A stretch of DNA of 64,000 bases, from assembly GCF_030499535.1 (NCBI RefSeq), contig NZ_JASTLB010000001.1, positions 2,914,001 to 2,978,000 of the forward strand, read 5' to 3'. The position numbers were made by a program, and so were the translations under genes. Within the stretch, counting starts at the first letter, position 1. The number at the start of each line of letters is the position of its first letter. The notes under the pieces are model-generated. The model was given only the letters and a program-made list of their open reading frames with translations. It was not told where the DNA came from and did no database searches. This DNA is from Streptomyces sp. TG1A-8 (GTDB lineage Bacteria; Actinomycetota; Actinomycetes; Streptomycetales; Streptomycetaceae). Below are positions 1 through 9,544 of the stretch, in pieces.

Positions 1-936
1 GCAGATGGAGCCGGGGCCCACACCGACCTTGATGCCGTCGGCGCCCGCGTCCACCAGGGCCTGGGCGCCGTCGCGCGTGGCCACGTTGCCGCCGATGACG
101 TCGACGCCGGAGGAGTTCGACTTGATCTTGGCGATCATGTCGCCGACGAGGCGGGAGTGGCCGTGCGCGGTGTCCACGACGATGAAGTCGACGCCGGCCT
201 CGATCAGCGCCTGGGCGCGCTCGAAGGCGTCCCCGGCCACGCCGACCGCCGCGCCGACCAGGAGGCGGCCCTCGGCGTCCTTGGCGGCGTTCGGGTACTT
301 CTCCGCCTTGACGAAGTCCTTGACGGTGATCAGGCCCTTGAGCACGCCCTCGTCGTCGACCAGCGGCAGCTTCTCGATCTTGTGCTTGCGCAGCAGCTGC
401 ATGGCCTCCGGGCCGGAGATGCCGACCTTGCCGGTGACCAGCGGCATCGGGGTCATGACCTCGCGCACGCGACGGCTGCGGTCGGTCTCGAAGGCCATGT
501 CACGGTTGGTGACGATGCCGAGGAGCTTCTTGTCGCCGTCGGTGACCGGGACGCCGCTGATGCGGAACTTGGCGCACAGCGCGTCGGCCTCGGCGAGCGT
601 GGCGTCCGGGTGGATCGTGATGGGGTCGGTGACCATGCCGGACTCGGAGCGCTTCACCAGGTCGACCTGGTTGGCCTGGTCCTCGATGGAGAGGTTGCGG
701 TGCAGGACGCCGACGCCGCCCTGGCGGGCCATCGCGATCGCCATGCGGGATTCGGTCACCTTGTCCATGGCGGCGGACAGCAGCGGGATGTTGACCCGCA
801 CGTTCCTGGAGACGTACGAGGCGGTGTCGATCTCGTCGGGCGCCATGTCCGACGCGCCCGGCAACAGCAGCACGTCGTCGTAGGTCAGCCCGAGTGTCGC
901 GAATTTTCCGGGCACTCCGTCGACGTTGGCAGTCAT
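1..936 (-). CDS. guaB: IMP dehydrogenase, N-terminal 312 residues (3' end outside window)
   Basis: Cytoplasmic enzyme that oxidises IMP to XMP with NAD+, the committed step of GTP synthesis. The reading frame starts at ATG 936 (MTANVDGVPGKFATLGLTYD) and runs off the window. It shows the N-terminal barrel strand with LTYDDVLLLPG, a tandem CBS (Bateman) insert at about residues 95-215 (PMPLVTGKVGISGPEAMQLL), then the barrel again with VDTAHGHS and IGGNVAT. The window edge falls exactly on the Cys codon of GPGSIC, the nucleophile that forms the covalent XMP intermediate (residue 312). It lies downstream of shbA on the same strand after a 163-bp gap. Confidence 0.97.
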   Translation of the reverse strand, partial: MTANVDGVPGKFATLGLTYDDVLLLPGASDMAPDEIDTASYVSRNVRVNIPLLSAAMDKVTESRMAIAMARQGGVGVLHRNLSIEDQANQVDLVKRSESGMVTDPITIHPDATLAEADALCAKFRISGVPVTDGDKKLLGIVTNRDMAFETDRSRRVREVMTPMPLVTGKVGISGPEAMQLLRKHKIEKLPLVDDEGVLKGLITVKDFVKAEKYPNAAKDAEGRLLVGAAVGVAGDAFERAQALIEAGVDFIVVDTAHGHSRLVGDMIAKIKSNSSGVDVIGGNVATRDGAQALVDAGADGIKVGVGPGSIC

Positions 937-1028
937 GACACCTTCCCCAAATGGCCTTGCTCGGTGCGGATGTCCATGCTAACGGGAAGCACGGTCGGCG
1001 CATTCCACGATGCGGGGCCGCTAGCGGC

Positions 1029-1046
1029 TTCGTATTTTCATACGAA
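1029..1046. promoter_or_regulatory. AT-rich inverted repeat between shbA and guaB
   Basis: Perfect 7-bp arms TTCGTAT / ATACGAA are separated by 4 nt. This is a conspicuously AT-rich palindrome in very GC-rich surroundings. It lies 53 bp after the shbA stop and 93 bp before guaB. It could be a transcription-factor operator for guaB or a weak terminator of shbA; the sequence does not decide between them. Confidence 0.4.
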
Positions 1047-1099
1047 AACACTCGTGCGGCGGTTCGACGGCGGGCCAAGGGCGGTCCCACACAGGGGTC

Positions 1100-1777
1100 T
1101 TACTGTTCGGCGAGGGCGCGCAGCCGGCTCAGTGCCCTGTGCTGGGCAACGCGGACCGCCCCCGGTGACATTCCCAACATCCGTCCGGTCTCCTCCGCGG
1201 TCAGGCCCACCGCGATGCGCAGCAGGAGCAGCTCGCGCTGGTTCTCCGGCAGGTTGGCCAGCAGCTTCTTGGCCCACTCGGCGTCACTGCTGAGCAGGGC
1301 GCGCTCCTCGGGGCCGAGGGAGTCGTCGGGGCGCTCCGGCATCTCGTCCGAGGGGACGGCCGTGGAGCCCGGGTGGCGCATCGCGGCGCGCTGGAGGTCG
1401 GCGACCTTGTGCGAGGCGATGGCGAAGACGAACGCCTCGAAGGGGCGGCCGGTGTCGCGGTAGCGGGGCAGGGCGAGCAGGACCGCCACGCAGACCTCCT
1501 GGGCGAGGTCCTCGACGAAGTGGCGCGCGTCCCCGGGCAGCCGGGACAGCCGGGTACGGCAGTAGCGCAGCGCGAGGGGATGCACGTGGGCGAGCAGATC
1601 GTGCGTGGCCTGCTCGTCCCCCTCGACGGCACGGTGTACGAGCGCGCCGATCGCCCCGTGGGCCGTGCCCGCCTCGTCGTCGCGCATCGGTCCATGGTGC
1701 CCTGCGGCCCTCCGGTCCGCCGCATCGTGCTCGTGGTTGTGCACCGAAGCGTTATGAGCAGGTGCGCCGGCACTCAT
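1100..1777 (-). CDS. shbA: RNA polymerase sigma factor ShbA (sigma-70 family, ECF-like)
   Basis: The protein has a region 2 helix set ([39 protein letters not shown]) and a region 4 HTH ([40 protein letters not shown]). Position between guaB and bldM is the conserved Streptomyces location of ShbA, the sigma factor known to drive hrdB transcription and so set the level of the principal sigma factor. The ATG at 1777 is preferred (225 aa) because GGAGGG sits about 8 nt upstream. A GTG at 1828 (242 aa) has no evident ribosome site, and an ATG at 1687 is a shorter alternative. The N-terminal 45 residues are His/Ala-rich and probably variable. Confidence 0.87.
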   Translation of the reverse strand: MSAGAPAHNASVHNHEHDAADRRAAGHHGPMRDDEAGTAHGAIGALVHRAVEGDEQATHDLLAHVHPLALRYCRTRLSRLPGDARHFVEDLAQEVCVAVLLALPRYRDTGRPFEAFVFAIASHKVADLQRAAMRHPGSTAVPSDEMPERPDDSLGPEERALLSSDAEWAKKLLANLPENQRELLLLRIAVGLTAEETGRMLGMSPGAVRVAQHRALSRLRALAEQ

Positions 1778-2068
1778 CCCCTGCGCCCTCCCCTTCCGCT
1801 CGACCGACTCGTCCCCGAGAGACTCCACATCTCAAGGATGCGGCATCGGCGGCGGAACGAGCACCGGGCGTCCGGCGGGTCGCCTTGCGCCGCACCTGTC
1901 GGCCCGTCCGGCGCATCCCGGCGTCCACCGGGGTGCGCCGCGCGGCCGCGCGCCCCGGGCGCGTACCCCGTGGGCACCGCCGCCCGGCCGCCCCGGGTGG
2001 CCCGGCCGCCGGGAGTTCGCGGCCGGGGCACCCGGGCGGCGGTGCGCCGTGCCGCCGTGGCGCACGTC
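1778..2068. other. Intergenic region between bldM and shbA
   Basis: This roughly 290-bp GC-rich stretch lies downstream of bldM and upstream of shbA, both on the minus strand. It should hold the shbA promoter and any bldM terminator. Short inverted GC tracts are visible near 1985-2050, but no convincing -35/-10 pair or other gene was recognised. Confidence 0.4.
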
Positions 2069-2680
2069 CTACCGGACCAGTCCCCAGCGGAAGCCGAGTG
2101 CCACCGCGTGGGCCCGGTCCGATGCGCCGAGCTTCTTGAACAGGCGGCGGGCGTGCGTCTTGACGGTGTCCTCGGAGAGGAACAGCTCGCGGCCGATCTC
2201 GGCGTTGGAGCGGCCGTGGCTCATGCCCTCCAGGACCTGGATCTCGCGCGCGGTGAGCGTGGGCGCGGCGCCCATCTCGGCCGAGCGGAGCCGGCGGGGG
2301 GCCAGGCGCCAGGTCGGGTCGGCCAGCGCCTGCGTCACCGTGGCGCGCAGTTCCGCCCGCGAGGCGTCCTTGTGCAGGTAGCCGCGCGCGCCGGCGGCGA
2401 CCGCGAGGGCCACCCCGTCGAGGTCCTCGGCGACGGTGAGCATGATGATGCGTGCGCCCGGGTCCGCGGACAGCAGCCGGCGCACGGTCTCGACGCCGCC
2501 CAGGCCGGGCATGCGTACGTCCATCAGAATGAGGTCGGAGCGGTCGGCGCCCCAGCGGCGGAGGACTTCCTCGCCGTTGGCCGCCGTCGTCACACGCTCG
2601 ACGCCGGGCACGGTCGCGACCGCGCGGCGGAGCGCCTCTCGGGCAAGCGGGGAGTCGTCGCAGACGAGGACGGATGTCAT
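2069..2680 (-). CDS. bldM: Orphan response regulator BldM (LuxR/NarL family)
   Basis: A 203-aa regulator with a receiver domain (MTSVLVCDDSPLAREALRRA; acidic D8/D9; candidate phospho-site D54 in ILMDVRMPG) and a C-terminal LuxR-type HTH (LTAREIQVLEGMSHGRSN, DTVKTHARRLFKKLG). Length, order and motif spacing match BldM, needed for aerial mycelium formation in Streptomyces. It is known to activate one promoter set as a homodimer and another as a heterodimer with WhiI, and to be controlled independently of phosphorylation. It is divergent from whiD and preceded by a textbook BldN-type promoter. Confidence 0.96.
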   Translation of the reverse strand: MTSVLVCDDSPLAREALRRAVATVPGVERVTTAANGEEVLRRWGADRSDLILMDVRMPGLGGVETVRRLLSADPGARIIMLTVAEDLDGVALAVAAGARGYLHKDASRAELRATVTQALADPTWRLAPRRLRSAEMGAAPTLTAREIQVLEGMSHGRSNAEIGRELFLSEDTVKTHARRLFKKLGASDRAHAVALGFRWGLVR

Positions 2681-3060
2681 GACCGCCCTCCGCAGCTGAT
2701 GCGCGTCACCTTGAGCCTCCAGGCTGGTACGGAATCGTCACCTGTGCGGTCGACCGTCTCGGACGCCTGCCCGAGCGCTTCTGTTTTCAACCGCCTCCGC
2801 ACTCTCAACGACGGTCACTCGAAAGAGTTACGGGGACGCACCCCGCCTTCGGCACTCCAGGTGAGTGCTCCGACACGGTGCAGACACGTTCGACGGAGCC
2901 GCAACTTTTCCTCACGTCCCGTGCCCCGTTCAGCCGCTTTTCTTCCCGTTTCGTAGTGTTCGGGGCTAGATTCGCAATGAGTCATATTTTCATCTTCTTG
3001 GACCGGAGATGCAGGGTTTTCGGCACCGTATCGCCCAGAACGGCTACAAGGGGTCACGCA
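2681..3060. promoter_or_regulatory. Divergent bldM-whiD control region
   Basis: A 380-bp gene-free region feeds bldM leftward and whiD rightward. The bldM side carries the BldN-type promoter at 2805-2832. The whiD side is locally AT-richer (around 2960-3000, with TAGATT and CATATT as possible -10 elements), but no single promoter can be assigned. The whiD ribosome site AAGGGG lies about 7 nt before ATG 3061. Confidence 0.6.
2805..2832 (-). promoter_or_regulatory. Sigma-BldN-type promoter of bldM
   Basis: On the minus strand CGTAAC (2827-2832) and CGTTGA (2805-2810) are separated by exactly 16 nt. This equals the reported -35/-10 consensus of the developmental ECF sigma factor BldN, for which bldM is the classical target. 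The -10 lies about 125 bp upstream of the bldM start. Confidence 0.88.
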
Positions 3061-3390
3061 ATGGCAGATTTCTCCCGCCTTCCCGGACCGAACGCTGACC
3101 TGTGGGACTGGCAGCTGCTGGCCGCCTGCCGCGGGGTCGACAGCTCGCTCTTCTTCCACCCGGAGGGCGAGCGCGGGGCGGCTCGGAGCGCTCGCGAGAA
3201 CTCGGCCAAGGAGGTCTGCATGAGGTGCCCGGTCCGCGCGCAGTGCGCGGCGCACGCGCTGGCGGTGCGCGAACCGTACGGCGTGTGGGGCGGCCTGACC
3301 GAGGATGAACGCGAAGAACTGATGGGGCGGGCACGCAACCGTCTGGTGTCGGCCTCTACCACCAACGGCGACACCGCCCCCAACGACTGA
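3061..3390 (+). CDS. whiD: WhiB-like iron-sulfur protein WhiD
   Basis: A 109-aa Wbl protein. The four [4Fe-4S] ligands are visible at C23, C53, C56 and C62 (KEVCMRCPVRAQC), followed by the family turn GVWGG and a basic C-terminal segment. Cysteine numbering and length agree with WhiD, required for late spore maturation. Wbl proteins bind region 4 of the principal sigma factor. ATG 3061 is chosen over upstream in-frame starts because AAGGGG precedes it and the N-terminus then matches the family. Confidence 0.93.
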   Translation: MADFSRLPGPNADLWDWQLLAACRGVDSSLFFHPEGERGAARSARENSAKEVCMRCPVRAQCAAHALAVREPYGVWGGLTEDEREELMGRARNRLVSASTTNGDTAPND

Positions 3391-3533
3391 AGGAACGTTT
3401 CTGCATATATGTTCCCGCCGGGCACGCCGCACGTGCCCCCGACGTCGGCACACGGGTCCGTTCCTCCGTGACGCCCGTGCAGGGGACGCCGACGCGCGCC
3501 ACCGGCCCGGGAGGACTTCCGGCCGGATCCCCG

Positions 3534-4430
3534 CTATCGCCCGGCCGCCCGGGCCAGCTGTTCCAGCGTCGCCGCCACGGCCGGCACCCGTGCCAGGTCG
3601 GGCAGGGTGAGGGCGACGATCTCCCGCCGCACCGCCGGCTCCAGCCGCACCGCCCGCACTCTCCTGGGCCGTACCGCCTCCACCGCGAGCTGCGGCAGCA
3701 CCGCCACTCCGAGGCCCGCGCCGACCAGGCCGACCACCGCCGGATAGTCGTCGGTGGCGAAGTCGATGCGCGGCGTGAATCCGGCGCTCTCGCAGGCCGC
3801 CACCAGCTGGCCGCGGCAGCGCGGGCAGCCCGCGATCCAGGGCTCGCGGGCCAGCTCCCCGAGGGCGACGGACTCCGCGCGCGCGAGGCGGTGCCGCTCG
3901 GGCACCAGAGCGATCAGACGGTCCGTCAGCAGGGGGCGCACGATCAGGTCGTCCCAGTCCTCGGTGACCGCCGCGCCCTCGTAGCGGAAGGCGAGCGCCA
4001 GGTCGCAGTCGCCCTCACGCAGCAGCTCGGCCGACCTCGGGGGCTCGGCCTCCTCCAGCGAGACCCGGGTGCCGGGGTGGGCGGCGCGCAGGGCGGCCAG
4101 GGCGGTGGGGACCAGGGTGGAGCTGCCGCTGGGGAAGGAGACCAGCCGGACCCGGCCGGCCCTCAGGCCCGCGATGGCGGCGACCTCCTCCTCGGCCGCG
4201 GTGAGTCCGGCGAGGATCCCGGAGGCGTGCCGGACGAGGGTCTCGCCGGCCTGGGTCAGGCGCATCTCCCGGCCCCCGCGGACCAGCAGCGGTGTGCCGA
4301 CGGAGGCCTCCAGCGCCTTCATCTGCTGGCTGACGGCCGGCTGGGTGCAGCCCAGTTCGCGCCCCGCCGCCGAGAAGGACCCGGTGGCGGCGACGGCGCG
4401 CAGGACGCGGAGATGACGGGCCTCGATCAC
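3534..4430 (-). CDS. LysR-family transcriptional regulator
   Basis: A 298-aa protein with an N-terminal winged HTH at residues 5-64 (GSFSAAGRELGCTQPAVSQQ) and a LysR substrate-binding domain at about 90-290 (VRLVSFPSGSSTLVPTAL; GAGLGVAVLPQLAVEAV). The start is GTG. It is divergent from the MOSC gene, 80 bp away, the usual arrangement for a regulator and its target. The effector cannot be read from the sequence. Confidence 0.93.
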   Translation of the reverse strand: MIEARHLRVLRAVAATGSFSAAGRELGCTQPAVSQQMKALEASVGTPLLVRGGREMRLTQAGETLVRHASGILAGLTAAEEEVAAIAGLRAGRVRLVSFPSGSSTLVPTALAALRAAHPGTRVSLEEAEPPRSAELLREGDCDLALAFRYEGAAVTEDWDDLIVRPLLTDRLIALVPERHRLARAESVALGELAREPWIAGCPRCRGQLVAACESAGFTPRIDFATDDYPAVVGLVGAGLGVAVLPQLAVEAVRPRRVRAVRLEPAVRREIVALTLPDLARVPAVAATLEQLARAAGR

Positions 4431-4510
4431 CTGTCGAGCATAAGCCCGGCTTGGGCGCGGTGCCTGATTCCGCTTCGACGCTTTGGGTCCCGCTCACGTA
4501 CCGTGCGGGC

Positions 4511-5179
4511 ATGAAGCTTCTCTCGGTCAACCTGGGCCGTCCGCAGCCGGTGCCGTACACCGACCAGCCGCAGGGCCTGACGGGCATCGACAAGCGGCCG
4601 GCCGGCGGGCCGGTGCGGGTGGCGGCCCCGGGTCCCAAGGGGACCGGCGGGAGCGGGCTGGCCGGGGACGCGGTGTGCGAGCTGCGCCACCACGGCGGGA
4701 ACGACCAGGCGGTCTACGCCTTCGCGCGCGAGGACCTCGACGAATGGGAGCGGGAACTGGACCGCCGGCTGGCCAACGGCTGTTTCGGCGAGAACCTGAC
4801 GACGGACGGTCTGGACGTGTCCGGGGCACTGATCGGCGAACGGTGGCGGATCGGTCCCGACGTGGTGCTGGAGGTGACCTCGGGGCGGCTTCCGTGCCGC
4901 ACCTTCCAGGGCCATCTGGGCGTAGGCGGCTGGGTCAGGAGGTTCACCCGGAAGGGCGCCACCGGTGCCTACCTGCGGGTGATCGAACCGGGTGAGATCC
5001 GGGCGGGCGATCCGATCGAGATCGTGCACCGGCCGGACCACGGGGTGACGGCGGCACTGCAGTTCCGCGCGGTCACCACCGAGCGGGAACTGCTGCCCCG
5101 GCTGCTCGCGGCGGGCGAGGCGCTGCACGGCGAGACGCTGGCCGCGGCCCGCGAGTACGTGGCCGGAAAGGAACGCTGA
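4511..5179 (+). CDS. MOSC domain-containing protein (YiiM-like)
   Basis: A 222-aa protein dominated by a MOSC fold (about residues 20-165) with the conserved Cys in GRLPCRTFQGH, preceded by HHGGNDQAVYAFAREDLD and NGCFGENLTTDGL. MOSC proteins handle molybdenum cofactor/sulfur; the YiiM branch reduces N-hydroxylated bases. No ribosome site is evident before ATG 4511, so a short leader or leaderless mRNA is possible. It may be controlled by the divergent LysR gene. Confidence 0.9.
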   Translation: MKLLSVNLGRPQPVPYTDQPQGLTGIDKRPAGGPVRVAAPGPKGTGGSGLAGDAVCELRHHGGNDQAVYAFAREDLDEWERELDRRLANGCFGENLTTDGLDVSGALIGERWRIGPDVVLEVTSGRLPCRTFQGHLGVGGWVRRFTRKGATGAYLRVIEPGEIRAGDPIEIVHRPDHGVTAALQFRAVTTERELLPRLLAAGEALHGETLAAAREYVAGKER

Positions 5180-5255
5180 GGGCCGGTCGGGCGGATCCCG
5201 TGCGACGGGCGCCGCCAGAACGGGCGCCGCCGGTCCGGGTCACTACCCTTGGGCC

Positions 5256-6029
5256 ATGACAAGGGCTCTGATTACGGGATCGACCACGGGCATCGGTGCC
5301 GCGTTCGCACGGCGGCTGGCGGCGGACGGGCATGACCTCGTCCTGGTCGCCCGGGACACCGAGCGGCTGCGCGAGCAGGCGACCGAACTGCACGACCGGC
5401 ACGGGATCGAGGCGGAGGTGCTGACCGCCGACCTGGCCGGGGACGAGGGCATCGAGGCGGTGGCCGCCCGTCTGGGCGACCGCCGCGATCCGGTCGACCT
5501 GCTGGTCAACAACGCCGGCTTCGGCAACCGGGGCCGCTACCTCGAAACGTCTATGTCCGACGAGCTGAGGATGCTGAAGGTGCACTGCGAGGCGGTGCTG
5601 CGGCTGACCTCGGCGGCCACCGCGGCGATGCGGGAGCGGGGCCGCGGCGGGGTGGTGAACGTCGCCTCGGTGGCGGCCTTCCTGCCCCGGGGCACCTACG
5701 GCGCGTCGAAGGCGTGGGTCGTGCAGTTCACGCAGGGCGCGGCGAAGGACCTGGCCGGCAGCGGAGTGCGGCTGATGGCGCTGTGCCCGGGGTTCGTGCG
5801 CACCGAGTTCCACGAGCGCGCCGAGATTGGTACGGACAACATCCCCGGCTGGATGTGGCTGGACGCGGACAAGCTGGTCGCGGCGGCGCTGGCCGACCTC
5901 GCGCGCGGCAGAACGGTGTCCGTCCCGGACCCCCGGTACAAGACGCTGATGGGCCTGGCGAAGGTGGCCCCGCGCGGACTGCTCGCCGGGATCGACTCCC
6001 GGACGGGCCGCAAGTACGGGCCGCAGTAG
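5256..6029 (+). CDS. Short-chain dehydrogenase/reductase
   Basis: A 257-aa classical SDR. It has the glycine-rich NAD(P) motif GSTTGIG at residues 8-14, NNAG near residue 88, and the active-site YxxxK in TYGASKAW preceded by a Ser in VVNVASVAA. The substrate is unknown; the C-terminus (GRTVSVPDPRYKTLMGLAK) resembles SDRs acting on lipid-like ketones. It follows the MOSC gene by 76 bp. Confidence 0.92.
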   Translation: MTRALITGSTTGIGAAFARRLAADGHDLVLVARDTERLREQATELHDRHGIEAEVLTADLAGDEGIEAVAARLGDRRDPVDLLVNNAGFGNRGRYLETSMSDELRMLKVHCEAVLRLTSAATAAMRERGRGGVVNVASVAAFLPRGTYGASKAWVVQFTQGAAKDLAGSGVRLMALCPGFVRTEFHERAEIGTDNIPGWMWLDADKLVAAALADLARGRTVSVPDPRYKTLMGLAKVAPRGLLAGIDSRTGRKYGPQ

Positions 6030-6170
6030 CGGACGGGGGCGCCGCGGCAGGAGGAGGACCGGCACCGGACCGGGGGCCGGGGCCGCCGACGGCGGGACGG
6101 CCGGGACGCGGTGGCCGGCACGACCGGCCGGGGGCGCCGGACGGGCGGGGAGCGGCGGGCGGACGACGCG

Positions 6171-6205
6171 AAGGCCCGGCACCCCTCGGCGGGGTGCCGG
6201 GCCTT
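6171..6205 (-). terminator. Terminator of groES-groEL1
   Basis: A perfect 15-bp GC-rich stem (AAGGCCCGGCACCCC and its complement) with a 5-nt loop sits 18 bp beyond the groEL1 stop. It is symmetric and lacks a T-run, so it could also stop transcription from the SDR gene on the other strand. Confidence 0.85.
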
Positions 6206-6223
6206 CGTCAGCGGTCCGTCGGC

Positions 6224-8279
<2,056 letters not shown>

Positions 8280-8378
8280 GATCCGACCTCCCCCTTCGGA
8301 GATCTCACGGGGTTAACTGTCTGAGGTGGCGACCAGGTCGATCCGTCGTCGCGGGTGCCGGACCTGCCCGTCGCTTTG

Positions 8379-8405
8379 TTGGCACTCTCCTGGGGGGAGT
8401 GCCAG
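8379..8405. promoter_or_regulatory. CIRCE operator 1 (HrcA site), leader-proximal
   Basis: Half sites TTGGCACTC and GAGTGCCAG are separated by exactly 9 nt, matching TTAGCACTC-N9-GAGTGCTAA with two substitutions in the outer bases. It lies just downstream of the -10, around or just after the expected transcription start. Confidence 0.93.
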
Positions 8406-8410
8406 ACCTG

Positions 8411-8440
8411 AGACTATGACCGCGATTAGCACTCGGTCAA
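8411..8440 (-). promoter_or_regulatory. Vegetative promoter of groES-groEL1
   Basis: On the minus strand TTGACC (8435-8440) and TAGTCT (8411-8416) are separated by 18 nt. The -35 hexamer lies inside the 9-nt spacer of CIRCE 2 and the -10 lies between the two operators, so HrcA bound at either site would block RNA polymerase. Confidence 0.82.
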
Positions 8441-8452
8441 GCGGAGTGCCAA
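8426..8452. promoter_or_regulatory. CIRCE operator 2 (HrcA site), overlapping -35
   Basis: Half sites TTAGCACTC (identical to consensus) and GAGTGCCAA (one substitution) are separated by exactly 9 nt. The spacer contains the -35 element of the groES promoter. Confidence 0.95.
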
Positions 8453-8695
8453 TGCGCGCGGCGCGTCGGCGGAAATCGGACGTCCGCAACCGGCGGGGAC
8501 GGTGCCCGCGCCGGACCGCCGCCGCCGGGGGCCGGCCGTCTCCGCAGCCCCCGCTCCGGCCCCGGACGGGCCGCGCCCCCGGCCGCCGGACGGGCCCGGT
8601 CGCCACCGGGACCGGACGTCCGGTCCCGGCCGGAGCGCAGGGCCACCCGGCCGGGTGCGCCGCACGCGCCCGGCGGCCGTCCGGCGGCACGGCGC
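8453..8695. other. Gene-free GC-rich spacer
   Basis: Between CIRCE 2 and the deacetylase gene there are about 240 bp of extremely GC-rich sequence. No reading frame with family character, RNA gene or clear promoter was found; short complementary GC tracts may terminate the deacetylase transcript. Confidence 0.4.
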
Positions 8696-9544
8696 CTACA
8701 GGTAGTCCTCCAGGCGCGCCACCGTGAGCCCGGCCCGCTGGAGCATGCGCAGCAGGCGGATCGTGCGGGCCCTCGGGCCGGGGGCCGCGGGCCCGCCGGG
8801 GTCCACCAGGACGACGTCGCCGGGGCACAGGTGCCGCGGGCCCCTGGTGTAGGTGAGGCCGGCGCCGGTGAGGGTGGCGCGGTGGAGGACGAGCGCCGAC
8901 AGGGCGCAGTCTGCGGCGGCGCGCAGGGTGGTGCCGTCGTAGGCGCCGTGGGGCGGGCGCAGGAGGCGGGGGCGGGCGCCCAGGCGGGAGCGCAGGCGGT
9001 CCTGCTGGCCGCAGATCTCGGCGCGCTGGCCGGAGTAGGGCAGTGCGGGCAGGGCGGGGTGGTGGAGCGTGCGGTTCTGGAGGCCGGCGCCGGCCGCGCG
9101 GAGGCGGGCGAAGCGGCCGTGTCCGGGGCCCGCGGCGCTGCCGGTGAGGAAGAAGCTGACCGGCAGACCGAGTTCGCGGACCATGTCGGCGAAGCGCGGG
9201 TCGCGTTCGGCGCCGTCGTCGTAGGTGAGGAAGACGACCCGGTCGGCGGTGGGGACGCGGTCCACGACCCGGGGCAGGGCGGTGTCCGCTGCGGCGCGGC
9301 CCGGCCGCGGCCGGGCCGGGTGGCTCGGCGGGGCGGCGAGCGGGGCGGCCAGGCCCCAGCGGCGGTAGGCCCGCTCCGCGTGCGGGCGCGGCGGCCGCAC
9401 CTCCTCGGCCGCCCTCCTGCCCAGGCGCTCGATGGGGTCCACGGACTGCGCGCAGCCCGTCAGGAGGGCGGTCGAGGCGAGGACGGCGGCCAGGGCGGCC
9501 CGCGCTCCCGCGGCACCGCCCCCGGACCGCCCCCGGCGGCTCAC
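8696..9544 (-). CDS. Polysaccharide deacetylase-like lipoprotein with degraded metal motif
   Basis: A 282-aa secreted lipoprotein (signal ending in the lipobox LLTGC) with a NodB-like fold paralogous to the adjacent upstream gene; both end VARLEDYL. Motif 1 is present (FLTYDDGAERDP). Motif 2 reads LQNRTLHHP where the neighbour has LDNHTLTHP, so the first metal-binding His is Arg. Motif 3 is RPPHGAYDG instead of RPPYGNYNQ. It starts at a GTG whose bases overlap the upstream stop (GTGA), so translation is probably coupled. Catalysis is doubtful; a binding or regulatory role is possible. Confidence 0.86.
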   Translation of the reverse strand: MSRRGRSGGGAAGARAALAAVLASTALLTGCAQSVDPIERLGRRAAEEVRPPRPHAERAYRRWGLAAPLAAPPSHPARPRPGRAAADTALPRVVDRVPTADRVVFLTYDDGAERDPRFADMVRELGLPVSFFLTGSAAGPGHGRFARLRAAGAGLQNRTLHHPALPALPYSGQRAEICGQQDRLRSRLGARPRLLRPPHGAYDGTTLRAAADCALSALVLHRATLTGAGLTYTRGPRHLCPGDVVLVDPGGPAAPGPRARTIRLLRMLQRAGLTVARLEDYL

